The position numbers and the translations under genes were made by a program. The notes beneath the pieces are model-generated. The model searched no databases and was not told where the DNA came from. It was given only the letters and a program-made list of their open reading frames with translations. A stretch of DNA of 64,000 bases from Cognatilysobacter claricitrinus (GTDB lineage Bacteria > Pseudomonadota > Gammaproteobacteria > Xanthomonadales > Xanthomonadaceae). Of this stretch, positions 38,630 through 48,216 are shown one piece after another. Every line of letters starts with the position of its first letter. Position 1 is the first letter of the stretch. The stretch covers positions 806,001 through 870,000 of the forward strand of contig NZ_BAAFZV010000001.1 of the NCBI RefSeq assembly GCF_045866565.1, read 5' to 3'.

Positions 38630-38953
38630 TCAGGCGACGCGACGACCGCGCGGCAGCATCAGCGCGTGCCGGCGCACCAGCCGGGCGAGGTTTTCGCGGG
38701 CCAGCGCCAGCATCCGGACGGGCGCTTCGGGTTCCGCGGTGTCCATGACGCGCCGCGCGGCTTCGGCGACGTCCGCCACCGCCTGCGCGGCGCTGCGGTC
38801 CGACAGCATCGCCTGCAGCAGCTTGGCCTGGCCCATCAGTCGGCGCTCCAGCACCAGGTCCGGCCCGGCGCCGGCGCGGCGCAGGGCGTGGGCGACGCCG
38901 TCCTCGAGGTAGGCGTGCTGTTGCTGGAGGCGGTCGGCGGTGACATCGAGCAT
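38630..38953 (-). CDS. Small helical protein, 107 residues, unknown function
   Basis: From the ATG at 38953: MLDVTADRLQQQHAYLEDGV... ending ARLVRRHALMLPRGRRVA. It is predicted to be almost all helix with Ala/Leu/Arg heptads (RLMGQAKLLQAMLSDRSAAQ). No signal or motif is visible. The frame is open for over 170 codons upstream, but that part overlaps dinB and looks like a shadow. Divergent from dinB, with fbp 75 bases downstream. Function unknown. Confidence 0.55.
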   Translation of the reverse strand: MLDVTADRLQQQHAYLEDGVAHALRRAGAGPDLVLERRLMGQAKLLQAMLSDRSAAQAVADVAEAARRVMDTAEPEAPVRMLALARENLARLVRRHALMLPRGRRVA

Positions 38954-39187
38954 GGGCGTACTGCGTTGCGACGGGACCGCGAAAGGGTGGGCGTCCCCGC
39001 GTGAGCGACAGGTGGCGACGGCCTCCGCGGTTGCCGGCAATTCAGCGGTCGCGTCGCGCGACAATCCCGTCATCGTGTCCTGCATCCGCTCGTCCATTGC
39101 ACGTTCGCATCCGTCGTCCGATGGCGGCGAACGCTGCGCGTCGCGTGTTGCGCGCATGTGTCGACGCCGCGTCGGACGCGTTGCGCC

Positions 39188-40291
39188 GTGACCGCGCGCA
39201 AGGTCATCCACGTCGACATGGACGCGTTCTATGCGAGCGTCGAACAGCGTGACGACCCGTCGCTGCGCGGCCGGCCGGTGGTCGTCGCCTGGCGCGGCGC
39301 GCGCTCGGTGGTGTGCGCGGCGAGTCACGAGGCCCGCGTATTCGGCATCCGCTCGGCGATGCCGGCGGTGCGCGCCGAACGCCTGTGCCCGGACGCGGTG
39401 TTCGTGCCGCCCGACTTCACCCGCTACAAGCTCGTCTCGCAGCAGATCCGCACGATCTTCGGCAGGCACACGCCGCTGGTGGAACCGTTATCGCTGGACG
39501 AGGCCTACCTCGACGTCACCGCGCCCTTGACCGACCTCCCCACCGCCACCGACATCGCCAGATCCATCCGCGCCGAGATTCGCGAGGTCACCCAGCTCAC
39601 CGCGTCCGCCGGCGTCGCGCCCAACAAGTTCGTCGCCAAGATCGCGTCCGACTGGAACAAGCCCGACGGCCTGTTCGTCGTGCCGCCGTCGAAAGTCGAA
39701 GCCTTCCTCGCGCCGTTGCCGGTGGGGCGTCTTCCGGGCGTCGGCAAGGTCACGCAGGGCGAACTCGAGGCGATGGGCCTGCACACCGTCAGCGACCTGC
39801 GCGACGCCGGTCGCGATGCGCTGGTCGAGCGTTTCGGTCGATGGGGCCGTCGCCTGCACGAACTCGCCTGGGGCATCGACGAGCACCCGGTCGAACCCGA
39901 GCGCCCGCACACGCAGATCTCCAGCGAGGACACGCTGGAGTCGGACCTGACGCTCGACGAGCTCGCGCCGCACATCGCGCGCATGGCGGAGAAAACCTGG
40001 GCCGCGTGGCTGCGCCAGCACGAGCGCGACCTGCGCGACAACCGCCCGCCGCGCGCGCCGCGCACCGTCGTGCTCAAGCTCAAGACCTCCGACTTCCGCA
40101 TCCTCACCCGTTCGCTCACGCCGACCCGCATGCCCGACAGCGCCGACGCGCTCGCGCGCACCGCGGTCGAACTGCGCACGCGCGTGGCGTTGCCGGCGTC
40201 CACGCGCTATCGCCTGATCGGCGTCGGCCTGGCGAACCTCGGCGACATCGATCCACAGGTTGACCTGTTCGACGACGCGCTCACGTTGTGA
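39188..40291 (+). CDS. dinB: DNA polymerase IV
   Basis: 367 residues from a GTG at 39188, giving MTARKVIHVDMDAFYASVEQ, the standard Y-family start. Palm residues lie in HVDMDAFYASVEQRDDP and the second acidic pair in EPLSLDEAYLDVT; the little finger region reaches VALPASTRYRLIGVGLANL. The terminal QVDLF motif (DPQVDLFDDALTL) is the beta-clamp-binding site. Pol IV performs translesion synthesis. No clear LexA operator was found upstream, so SOS control is uncertain. Confidence 0.95.
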   Translation: MTARKVIHVDMDAFYASVEQRDDPSLRGRPVVVAWRGARSVVCAASHEARVFGIRSAMPAVRAERLCPDAVFVPPDFTRYKLVSQQIRTIFGRHTPLVEPLSLDEAYLDVTAPLTDLPTATDIARSIRAEIREVTQLTASAGVAPNKFVAKIASDWNKPDGLFVVPPSKVEAFLAPLPVGRLPGVGKVTQGELEAMGLHTVSDLRDAGRDALVERFGRWGRRLHELAWGIDEHPVEPERPHTQISSEDTLESDLTLDELAPHIARMAEKTWAAWLRQHERDLRDNRPPRAPRTVVLKLKTSDFRILTRSLTPTRMPDSADALARTAVELRTRVALPASTRYRLIGVGLANLGDIDPQVDLFDDALTL

Positions 40292-40415
40292 CCGCTGCAC
40301 GTCGCAGTTGCGCACACCGCACAGTGCAAAACGCGACGCAGTTCGAAAACCACGGGGTTCGCAGCGGTGGCGGCGCGTGGCAATGTGTGGGGCTTACGCG
40401 ACGCGTGGGGACGCC

Positions 40416-42812
40416 GTGACCGAAGACTTCGATGCATTCGACGCCAGCCCGGTGCCGATGTGGGTCTTCGACGAGTCGACGTTGCGCATCCTCGATGCCA
40501 ACACCGTCGCGGCCGAGATGTACGGCTACGACCGCGACGCCATGCGGTCGATGAGCATCCTCGACCTCCGACCCGAAGCCGAACGCGCGCAGATCGAGCG
40601 CTACATCCGCGAAAACGCGGGCGCACCGCGCCCGGAAACCGTGTGGCTGCACCGCCACCGCGACGGCGCGCTGATGCACGTGCAGATCCGCACCGCCCGC
40701 GTAACCTGGCGCGGCCGCCCGGCGCGGCTGGTGGTCGCGCGCGACGTCAGCGAAGTGGAACGCGCGCAGGCGCGCGTGCACCTGCTCGCACAGGCGATGA
40801 GCGACGCCGCCTACGACTGGAACGTGGCGCTCGGCGACATCTGGTTCAGCGACAGCTTCGCCACCAACTTCGGCTTCGACGCCGCGACCATGCCGCGCGA
40901 CATCGATGCCTGGGCCGCGCTCGTGCATCCGGACGATCGCACCCGCGTCGGCGCCAGCCTCGCCGCGGCGATCGAAGGCAATGCGACGCAGTGGGTCGAG
41001 GAATACGCGTTCCAGCGCGGCGACGGCACGTTCACCGACGTGCTCGACCGCGGCTACATCCAGCGCGACGGCCACGGCGCACCGCTGCGCATGGTCGGCG
41101 GCATGATCGATCGCTGCCCGCAGAACCTGCTGTCCACACGCATGCGCCTGCTCGATCGCGCGGTCGAGGCGTCCGCGAGCGGCATCGTCATCGCCGATGC
41201 CGGGCGCGACGGTTACCCGATCGTCTACGCCAATTCCGCATTCCAGCAGATCACCGGCTACGCCGAAGCGGACATCGAAGGTCGCCCATTCGACGTGGTG
41301 CAGGCGTTCGATCCCAAGCACACCGGCAGCGCACTGCTGCGCGATGCGCTCGAAGCGGTGACCGACCTGCACGTCGCCTCGCAGGGCACGCGTCGCGACG
41401 GCACGCCGTTCTGGTACGAGCTGCAGCTCACGCCGATGCGCGACGTCGATGGCCGCGTCACGCATGTGCTGGGCATGTTGACCGACACCAGCGAGCGCCA
41501 ACGCCATGCGCAGCAGTTGCACTGGCGCTCCACGCACGACGTGCTGACCGGCCTGCCGAATCGCCACCTCGTGCTCGAACGCGTCGCCGAAAGCGTGCAG
41601 CGGATGGAGGCTGAAGGCGGTCGCGTCAGCGTGCTGATCGTCGACCTCGACGAATTCAAGCTGGTCAACGACGAACTCGGCCACGCCACCGGCGACCGCG
41701 TGCTGTGCGAGATCGCCACGCGCCTGCAACGCGTCGCCGGGCCGCGCGCTCTGATCGGGCGTTCGGTCGGCGACGAATTCGTCATCGTGCTGGAAGGCGA
41801 CAGCGAACTTGAGACCGAACGCGTCGCCGCGCGCGTGCACGCCGCGCTGTCGGAACCGCTGGAAGTCGCCGCGCGCCGGTGCAAGGTCAGCGCCTGCGTC
41901 GGCTACAGCCACTGCCCGGAAGACGCCGTCAGCGCCGAAAGCCTGCTGATGTGCGCCGAACTCGCGATGTACCAGGCGAAGAAGCAGGGCCGCAATTGCA
42001 CCGTCGCCTACCGCGCCGGCGCGACGCCGTCCGGCGGCGGCAAGTTGCAGCTGCTGCAGGAACTTCGCGAAGCACTCGAGCGCCGCGAATTCCGCCTGCT
42101 GTTCCAACCGCTGTTCTCCGCCGACCTGCAACTCGTCGCACTCGAAGCACTGGTGCGTTGGGAGCATCCGATGCGCGGCCTGCTGCCGCCGTCGGATTTC
42201 ATCGCCATCTGCGAAGAGAGCGGGCTGATCGTCGAACTCGGCCGCCGCGTGCTGCACGAAGCCGCGCGCCACCACGCCTTCCTCGTCGCCCAAGGTCTGG
42301 GCCACGTGCGCATCTCGGTCAACGTCTCGGCCATGCAGTTCGCGCACGGCCTGCTCGACGACGTGCGCCGCGTCATCGACGAATTCCAGTTGCCACCCGG
42401 CGCGCTCGAACTCGAACTTACCGAAAGCGTCATCGTCGACGACCCCAAGCGCGCCGCCGAAGTCATGGCCGCGCTGTCCGACCTTGGCGTTACGCTGGCG
42501 ATCGACGACTTCGGCGTCGGCTATTCCAGCCTCTCGTACCTCAAGCGCCTGCCGATCCATCGACTGAAGATCGATCGCTCGTTCGTCAACGATCTGGAAC
42601 GCGATGCGAGCGATCGCTCGATCTGCGAAGCAGTGATCGCGCTGGCGAAGACGCTGCGATTGGGCGTCGTCGCCGAAGGTGTGGAGTCCCCGTTCCAACG
42701 CGACTGGCTACGCACGCGCGGTGCCGGTGAACTGCAGGGCTACTTGTTCGCGAAGCCGCTGCCCTTCGAGCGGGCGACGCAGGTGGAGACGGCGTCTGCG
42801 CCGGTGAGTTAG
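40416..42812 (+). CDS. PAS-GGDEF-EAL cyclic-di-GMP protein with degenerate GGDEF site
   Basis: 798 residues from a GTG at 40416 with GGGGA upstream; an ATG at 40383 is possible. Three PAS-like modules (about 10-120, 125-240 and 245-370) precede a GGDEF domain and a C-terminal EAL domain. The GGDEF signature reads IGRSVGDEFVIVL, with Val replacing the first Gly, so cyclase activity may be lost. The EAL motif is intact (VALEALVRWEHP, with IDDFGVGYSSLSYLK and the later KIDRSFVNDL), pointing to phosphodiesterase activity. No membrane segment is seen. Confidence 0.9.
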   Translation: MTEDFDAFDASPVPMWVFDESTLRILDANTVAAEMYGYDRDAMRSMSILDLRPEAERAQIERYIRENAGAPRPETVWLHRHRDGALMHVQIRTARVTWRGRPARLVVARDVSEVERAQARVHLLAQAMSDAAYDWNVALGDIWFSDSFATNFGFDAATMPRDIDAWAALVHPDDRTRVGASLAAAIEGNATQWVEEYAFQRGDGTFTDVLDRGYIQRDGHGAPLRMVGGMIDRCPQNLLSTRMRLLDRAVEASASGIVIADAGRDGYPIVYANSAFQQITGYAEADIEGRPFDVVQAFDPKHTGSALLRDALEAVTDLHVASQGTRRDGTPFWYELQLTPMRDVDGRVTHVLGMLTDTSERQRHAQQLHWRSTHDVLTGLPNRHLVLERVAESVQRMEAEGGRVSVLIVDLDEFKLVNDELGHATGDRVLCEIATRLQRVAGPRALIGRSVGDEFVIVLEGDSELETERVAARVHAALSEPLEVAARRCKVSACVGYSHCPEDAVSAESLLMCAELAMYQAKKQGRNCTVAYRAGATPSGGGKLQLLQELREALERREFRLLFQPLFSADLQLVALEALVRWEHPMRGLLPPSDFIAICEESGLIVELGRRVLHEAARHHAFLVAQGLGHVRISVNVSAMQFAHGLLDDVRRVIDEFQLPPGALELELTESVIVDDPKRAAEVMAALSDLGVTLAIDDFGVGYSSLSYLKRLPIHRLKIDRSFVNDLERDASDRSICEAVIALAKTLRLGVVAEGVESPFQRDWLRTRGAGELQGYLFAKPLPFERATQVETASAPVS

Positions 42813-42848
42813 CGAAGAGACCATTTGCCGTGAACGCCAATGACTAGA

Positions 42849-42876
42849 TTGACCCCAACGGGCAGCAATGTATGAT
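42849..42876 (+). promoter_or_regulatory. Strong sigma-70 promoter for the Fic-Rhs island
   Basis: TTGACC (42849-42854) and TATGAT (42871-42876), spaced by 16 bases, each differ from consensus at one position. Such near-consensus promoters are unusual in this GC-rich genome. The transcript would start near 42883, leaving a roughly 100-base leader before the fic start at 42987. Confidence 0.75.
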
Positions 42877-42986
42877 CCGGCTCTTGCAAATCCGAGGCTG
42901 GGGAGCCTGGATGCAGCGTCGCGACCGCGAATGAGCGCACCGACTAACGACTGCTAGCGCGTTGGGGTGGAGGTTGGGGGGACGAC

Positions 42987-44075
42987 ATGGATAGTCGGGA
43001 CGTCATCGATGCTTACGATCTTGGGCGGTCGATCGATCGGCCGGCTGGGTCGTATGCGACGGTGCCATCGCTCGCCGCGGGAAGGAGCCTTCGATACTTC
43101 ACGCCTGCACCTCTAAACGAACTGCTCCACCGCGCACAACGTTGCAGTTCGACACCCGTCTCAAGGCCGGATGTTGAGGCAGCCCGCGCAGCCGCCATTC
43201 TGCTTATCCCCTCGATCACGCGTCGTCGCAACGACATGCTCTGCTCCCCACTGCTAGCAGGCATTGCGTTCGACGCTGTTGTGGATGCCGGGCCGCCTCG
43301 CTCGTTTTCGACAGAAGATCTTCTCGCGATTGCGCGCAGCACGTCTGGATCGACCCAATTTCGGCAAGAAATCATCTTCGCCGGCGGACGCAGTTCAGCT
43401 GATGCGCGCCACATCTATCCGCCATTTGATCGCTTGCCAGAGCTCGTCTCCGGCCTCGCTACTGCGCTGTCGTCACCGGCGAGTGATGTGAGACCCGTAC
43501 ATCGCGCAGCCCTTGTCCTGTTCTCGGGTGCCGCGATCCACCCGTTCCGCGATGGCAACGGAAGATGGGCTCGACAACTGACATTGGCTGCTGCAAACGG
43601 GGCGGACGTGGTCTTTTCCTACGCAGCCGTCGTATGTCTGGAAGCCGCGAGCCGCCGCCTCCTGATCACGCAGACATGGAACGATATTTACGAGCGGGGC
43701 CTGCGCAAGTACTTGGCCGCCGCCGAGATTTTTGAAATCGAACTTTACGCCGAGCTTATGCGGCTTGGCGCAGTGCGTGCAGCCGCAGAAATCAGGCGGC
43801 AATGGCCTTTTTCCGGCAGCTCGCGCTCGGTCCGAAGGCGCTTGGAGCAACTCTTCTGGTGTACAGGCCAGCTCAATGCCGCCGACGTGGCGAGCGTGGC
43901 CGGATTGTCCAAGAAGGCAGCGATGGGCTCTCTGGAGCGAATCGCTCATTCCGGCGGCCAGCTCCTCACCATTGACGCCAATCGCGTACATACGCGCGCG
44001 CTCGCCGAAGTGGTCGGCGATGCGATTGCACGCTCAATCAAGATTTCTCTAGGGGAAGTAAGCGCTGATGAGTAA
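42987..44075 (+). CDS. Fic-domain AMPylase-like protein
   Basis: 362 residues. The Fic core carries HPFRDGNGRWAR from His185, matching HxFx(D/E)GNGRxxR, so the catalytic His and nucleotide-binding loop are intact. Such enzymes transfer AMP or other nucleotide parts to target proteins. The C-terminus contains a winged-helix-like part (LNAADVASVAGLSKKAAMGSLERI). No canonical inhibitory (S/T)xxxE(G/N) motif is obvious. Base composition is less GC-rich than neighbours. The last 8 bases overlap the start of the first Rhs gene, so the two are translated together. Confidence 0.88.
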   Translation: MDSRDVIDAYDLGRSIDRPAGSYATVPSLAAGRSLRYFTPAPLNELLHRAQRCSSTPVSRPDVEAARAAAILLIPSITRRRNDMLCSPLLAGIAFDAVVDAGPPRSFSTEDLLAIARSTSGSTQFRQEIIFAGGRSSADARHIYPPFDRLPELVSGLATALSSPASDVRPVHRAALVLFSGAAIHPFRDGNGRWARQLTLAAANGADVVFSYAAVVCLEAASRRLLITQTWNDIYERGLRKYLAAAEIFEIELYAELMRLGAVRAAAEIRRQWPFSGSSRSVRRRLEQLFWCTGQLNAADVASVAGLSKKAAMGSLERIAHSGGQLLTIDANRVHTRALAEVVGDAIARSIKISLGEVSADE

Positions 44076-47000
44076 CGTTCTTGGGGTTGAACTCAACGCT
44101 CGGGCACAAACGTGTCTTCGCTCAGCTATTCAATGCGTGTTATTCATCACCTTGGGACACGCATCCAATGCCGTGGCCTCTAGTGACCCGTGCGAATCAA
44201 ACCCAAATGACCCGAAATGCCAGCTTCAACACCTTAGGAACGGCGATACGACTGTAGAAGGGTCGCGACTCCGCGCCATTAACTTGGCGTTGTTTAGAGA
44301 CGCAAACGTACAGATTGCAATTCTTACCAACACGCGTCGTCCTGACGACAAGCGTGGCGAAACGTTGCTAACCAATGCCGGCGCATCTCCGGGTACGCGA
44401 GGCGTTTCGAAAACAAGTTCCTGCGCAGTCCAAGGTAACGACGTAAATAAGGCGGACCCGATCAATATTGGCTCGGGCAACGAGTCAATCGTCGAGACCG
44501 ACTTCCAGTTGCCGGGCGAGATGGGCCTTGCGCTTGAAAGAACGTACGTCTATTTGAACGGGGCCTCTGGAATTTTCGGCCCCCATTGGCGCAGCAACTA
44601 CGACTATCGACTTCTCTACGCTTTCGGACCAGATGCGTATGAATGCCCGCACGAGGCGCCGTGCGACATGGCTGAAGCGAACCTGCTGGCGGCAGAGCGT
44701 CCGGACGGAAGCCGGGTAATGTTCGTCAGAGCAGCTGATGGGAACTTCTACGAAGACAAGCCAACCCCGATCTCCAAGATCGTTCCTCAAGGAGCGACCT
44801 TCGTCCTCTACTGGGAGGATGGCTCGCGCGAGGTCTATTCAAACCAAGGCGACCAGGGTACGACTGGACGTCTGCTTAAGAAGTCCGATCAACACGGCGT
44901 CAGCTGGACCTTTGCGTATACCGGCCGCCAACTCAATCGTGTCACGCACAGTTCCGGGCAGTACGTCGAACTGATCTGGACAGGCGAATACCTGACGGGG
45001 ATCAGAGATCCGGCCGGCCATACGTACACCTACGGCTACACGAACGTCTTTCAAAACTGGAAGGTGCTCGGCAGTGTGACGGCACCAGGCGATCCGGCGA
45101 TAACGACGACTTACCACTACGAAGCTTTCGACCCAACCAGCCCGTACGCGAACGACTTGCGCTACGCGCTAACTGGCAAGTCGATCAACGGAGCTCGCTA
45201 TTCACGGATCTACTACGATCCCCAAACTTTTCTTGCAATAGGTTCGGAGCGCAACGGCGCGGAAAAGTACTCATACGCTTATTCGACCGATGCCGATGGG
45301 CGTTGGATCGCTGAAGAAACGAACCCGTTAGGGAAGAAGGCAACGTATGTCTTTACTGATGGAAAGCTTACGTCGGTAACAGGCACGCCGAGTGCGAACT
45401 GCCCGTTCTCAGATGCAACCGAACGCACCTACGACACGAACGGTTATCCGTTGACCCTGAAGGACGCGAGGGGATACATCACACAGTTTGTCTACAGCCC
45501 GGCCGGGCAGCTACTTCGCAAGACGGAAGCGTCCGGAACCTCGGAACAGCGCGTCACCGAGTACACCTGGAAGAACGGTACTGACATCGAAAGTGAAACC
45601 ATCGTAGGGAAGGTGAAGGTGATCTTCTCGTACGGCGCGGACGGTCGGCTTTCGAAAGTTGAGCGCATCAATCTCTCTGCCAACGGCGTCCCAGGACAGA
45701 GTCGCATTACGACATACACCTACACGTACCAAGTGCCAGTCGGTGGCACTGGTGAGCAAGTGCTCGAGAGCATTACCTCAGACGGGCCGCTACCTGGCAC
45801 CGGCGACGTCGAGACCGTTCGTTACGATACATTCGGCAACATCGTTTCGGTGACCAATTCATTGGGCCACACGACCGCCTACAGCAACTTCGACGGGCTG
45901 GGGCGAGCCGGCCATTTCGTGGGGCCCAACGGCGACGTCGTAGATGCGATCTATGACGTGGTGGGCCGCGCACACAAGACTATCCACTATGTAAATGGCG
46001 CGCCGCAAACGACCATCTTCGACTACGACGCACTAGGCCGGTTGTCGAAGACGACGCTGCCCAATGGTCGCGCGCTGGTGCAGGAGTACGACAACGCGTG
46101 GCGGGTAACTCGCAAATATGCGCAGGAGGCCGCGGGCACGTACGAAGTTACGCGTTACACGTACAACCCGATGTCCCAGGTGACTTCGACGGTCGTCGAG
46201 CGTGTGTCTGCAGTGGCAGCCCCTACCGCTGCGCCTACAGCTAGTGCACCGTCGTCCAGCGCCGACGGCAACTACAGCGTCAGCTGGTCCGCTGTCTCCA
46301 CAGCAAGCGAGTATCAGTTGGACGAGTCGGCTAACGGGGGGGGCTGGGCTTCGATCGGCCGTGTGAAGTCGACTACTCAAGGCTTCACGAGCAAGGCGGA
46401 CGGTACGTACAGCTACCGCGTTACGGCATGCAACCAATACGGTTGCGCGTCACCGTCTAACACGGTGTCTGTGCAGGTGGTCCGCCCTCCATCCGCCACT
46501 CCGACGTTAACAGCGCCGGCGATGAGCGCGTCCAATACCTACTCGATGAGCTGGACGGCCGTGGCCTCGGCCACGAGCTACAAGGTCGAAGAGAACACGG
46601 GCAACGGTCTGTGGACGGCACTTTCGCCGACCGCCTCGACGTCGATGACACTCACGGGGCGCGGCGTTGGTACATATAGCTATCGCGTATCGGGCTGCAA
46701 TGTATCCGGCTGCGGTCCTGTGTCCGCCGTCGTTTCGGTTAAACGCGTGGATGCGCCCATCTCGGCTCCATCGCTCAGCGCGCCGTCGTCAAGCCCCGAC
46801 GGTAATTACACGTTGTCGTGGACGGGCGTCTCTGCAGCGAACGCGTATCAGCTTGACGAAAGCTCCAACAGCGGCGCATGGGCGTCGGTTGGCCGCTACG
46901 CCGGTACCACCTTCACTTACTCGGCGAAGCCCGACGGAACGTACGCGTACCGTGTCTGGGCATGCAACGAAGCAGGATGCACGGGCGCATCGAACACGGC

Positions 47001-48204
47001 GACCGTGCAGGTGATTCGCCCGCCGGCGGCGTCGCCCGCGCTGAGCGTCCCTGCAACCAGCAGCTCGAGCACGTACACCATCACCTGGACGGCAGTCGGC
47101 TCCGCCTCCAGCTACAACGTCGAAGAGAACACCGGCAACGGGTTGTGGACCACTCTCGCGCCCACTGCGTCCACCTGGATGACGCTGACCGGTCGGGGCC
47201 AAGGCACCTACAGCTACCGCGTGGCCGGCTGCAATGTGTCGGGCTGTGGTCCGGTGTCTGCGGTCGGTTCGGTCAACCGACTGGACCTTCCCGGCTCGCC
47301 GACGGTGTCCGCACCCGCTGTGAATACGAACGGCAGCTACACCGTCAGTTGGTCCGGTGTGAGCGGCGCAACCGCTTACCAGCTCGACGAGAGCGTAAAC
47401 GGTGGCGCCTGGACGACCGTTAGTGGCGGCAATAGCGTGGCGCTGACCGGCCGCAGCACTGCCGCGTCGTACAGCTATCGAGCATGGGCATGTAATGCAG
47501 CAGGTTGCGGCGCGCCTTCCGCTACGGTCACCGTGCAGCCGATCGTCTATGGCAGCAATTACGTCAATCAGGCCGTTCCAACGCTCGTCGCCGCAGGCAG
47601 GCCGTTCGCAGCGACGGTGCAGTTCAGCAACACCGGCAACACCACGTGGACGGCGGCCGACGCCTACAGCATGGGATCGTTGAACCCGGGCGATAACACG
47701 ACGTGGGGCACCAACCGGATCGGCACGCCGTCGCCCGTCGCGCCGGGGCAAGTCGCAACCTATGCGTTCAATGCAACTGCGCCATCGGCAGCAGGTACCT
47801 ACAACTTCCAGTGGCGGATGGTGCGCGACGGGTACGCGTGGTTCGGTGCAACGACGCCGAACGTGGTGATTACGGTGGCAAGCGGATCAATCAGCGCATC
47901 CACCAATCCCTGCAAGATATATGTGGGCGAGACCACCTGCACGGTCACGATGAGCTGGAGCTCCAGCCGCGCGGACGCGGAGGTATGGGTCAGTAATCCC
48001 GACGGGTCGGGTCCCCAGCTATTCGCCCGCGCACAGGGCGGCACGCAGGTTGCGAACTGGATTACTACGAATCCCGTGCGCTTCGCCGTGAAGAGCGGCG
48101 GGGTCGAGTTGTCGGCGATTCTCGTTAGTGGCTACCAATCGGGCGAGTATCGGCCGGATCCCAATCCGCCGAAGTGCCCGACCCGCCAGTGCCAGGTCCA
48201 GTAA
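44068..48204 (+). CDS. Large exported YD-repeat (Rhs) protein with fibronectin-type and Ig-like domains
   Basis: 1378 residues. A probable signal region (CLRSAIQCVLFITLGHASNAVA) is followed by a DUF6531-like head (DPINIGSGNESIVETDFQLP), and many YD repeats over about 190-720. Next come five fibronectin-III-like domains (about 720-1155) that alternate two sequence types, one with YQLDES and one with VEENTGNGLW. An NBR1-type Ig domain follows (about 1160-1275, FSNTGNTTWTAADAYSMGSL), then a final beta domain. The Rhs core consensus and toxin tip are absent here and are provided by the next gene. A surface scaffold or delivery shell is plausible. Confidence 0.85.
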   Translation: MSNVLGVELNARAQTCLRSAIQCVLFITLGHASNAVASSDPCESNPNDPKCQLQHLRNGDTTVEGSRLRAINLALFRDANVQIAILTNTRRPDDKRGETLLTNAGASPGTRGVSKTSSCAVQGNDVNKADPINIGSGNESIVETDFQLPGEMGLALERTYVYLNGASGIFGPHWRSNYDYRLLYAFGPDAYECPHEAPCDMAEANLLAAERPDGSRVMFVRAADGNFYEDKPTPISKIVPQGATFVLYWEDGSREVYSNQGDQGTTGRLLKKSDQHGVSWTFAYTGRQLNRVTHSSGQYVELIWTGEYLTGIRDPAGHTYTYGYTNVFQNWKVLGSVTAPGDPAITTTYHYEAFDPTSPYANDLRYALTGKSINGARYSRIYYDPQTFLAIGSERNGAEKYSYAYSTDADGRWIAEETNPLGKKATYVFTDGKLTSVTGTPSANCPFSDATERTYDTNGYPLTLKDARGYITQFVYSPAGQLLRKTEASGTSEQRVTEYTWKNGTDIESETIVGKVKVIFSYGADGRLSKVERINLSANGVPGQSRITTYTYTYQVPVGGTGEQVLESITSDGPLPGTGDVETVRYDTFGNIVSVTNSLGHTTAYSNFDGLGRAGHFVGPNGDVVDAIYDVVGRAHKTIHYVNGAPQTTIFDYDALGRLSKTTLPNGRALVQEYDNAWRVTRKYAQEAAGTYEVTRYTYNPMSQVTSTVVERVSAVAAPTAAPTASAPSSSADGNYSVSWSAVSTASEYQLDESANGGGWASIGRVKSTTQGFTSKADGTYSYRVTACNQYGCASPSNTVSVQVVRPPSATPTLTAPAMSASNTYSMSWTAVASATSYKVEENTGNGLWTALSPTASTSMTLTGRGVGTYSYRVSGCNVSGCGPVSAVVSVKRVDAPISAPSLSAPSSSPDGNYTLSWTGVSAANAYQLDESSNSGAWASVGRYAGTTFTYSAKPDGTYAYRVWACNEAGCTGASNTATVQVIRPPAASPALSVPATSSSSTYTITWTAVGSASSYNVEENTGNGLWTTLAPTASTWMTLTGRGQGTYSYRVAGCNVSGCGPVSAVGSVNRLDLPGSPTVSAPAVNTNGSYTVSWSGVSGATAYQLDESVNGGAWTTVSGGNSVALTGRSTAASYSYRAWACNAAGCGAPSATVTVQPIVYGSNYVNQAVPTLVAAGRPFAATVQFSNTGNTTWTAADAYSMGSLNPGDNTTWGTNRIGTPSPVAPGQVATYAFNATAPSAAGTYNFQWRMVRDGYAWFGATTPNVVITVASGSISASTNPCKIYVGETTCTVTMSWSSSRADAEVWVSNPDGSGPQLFARAQGGTQVANWITTNPVRFAVKSGGVELSAILVSGYQSGEYRPDPNPPKCPTRQCQVQ

Positions 48205-48216
48205 GGAAGCGCCGAC

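Noticed and set aside
40281..42698. A minus-strand open frame of 805 codons opposite the PAS-GGDEF-EAL gene
   Set aside because: The plus strand encodes clear EAL and GGDEF motifs; the antisense translation has no domain-like pattern.
42987..44075. The Fic protein as immunity protein for the Rhs toxin
   Set aside because: It lies upstream and has an intact catalytic motif; the overlapping lipoprotein after the tip is in the usual immunity position.
46200..47540. Repeated DNA that could be taken for a CRISPR or satellite array
   Set aside because: The repeats are long, coding, in frame and correspond to fibronectin-like domains.
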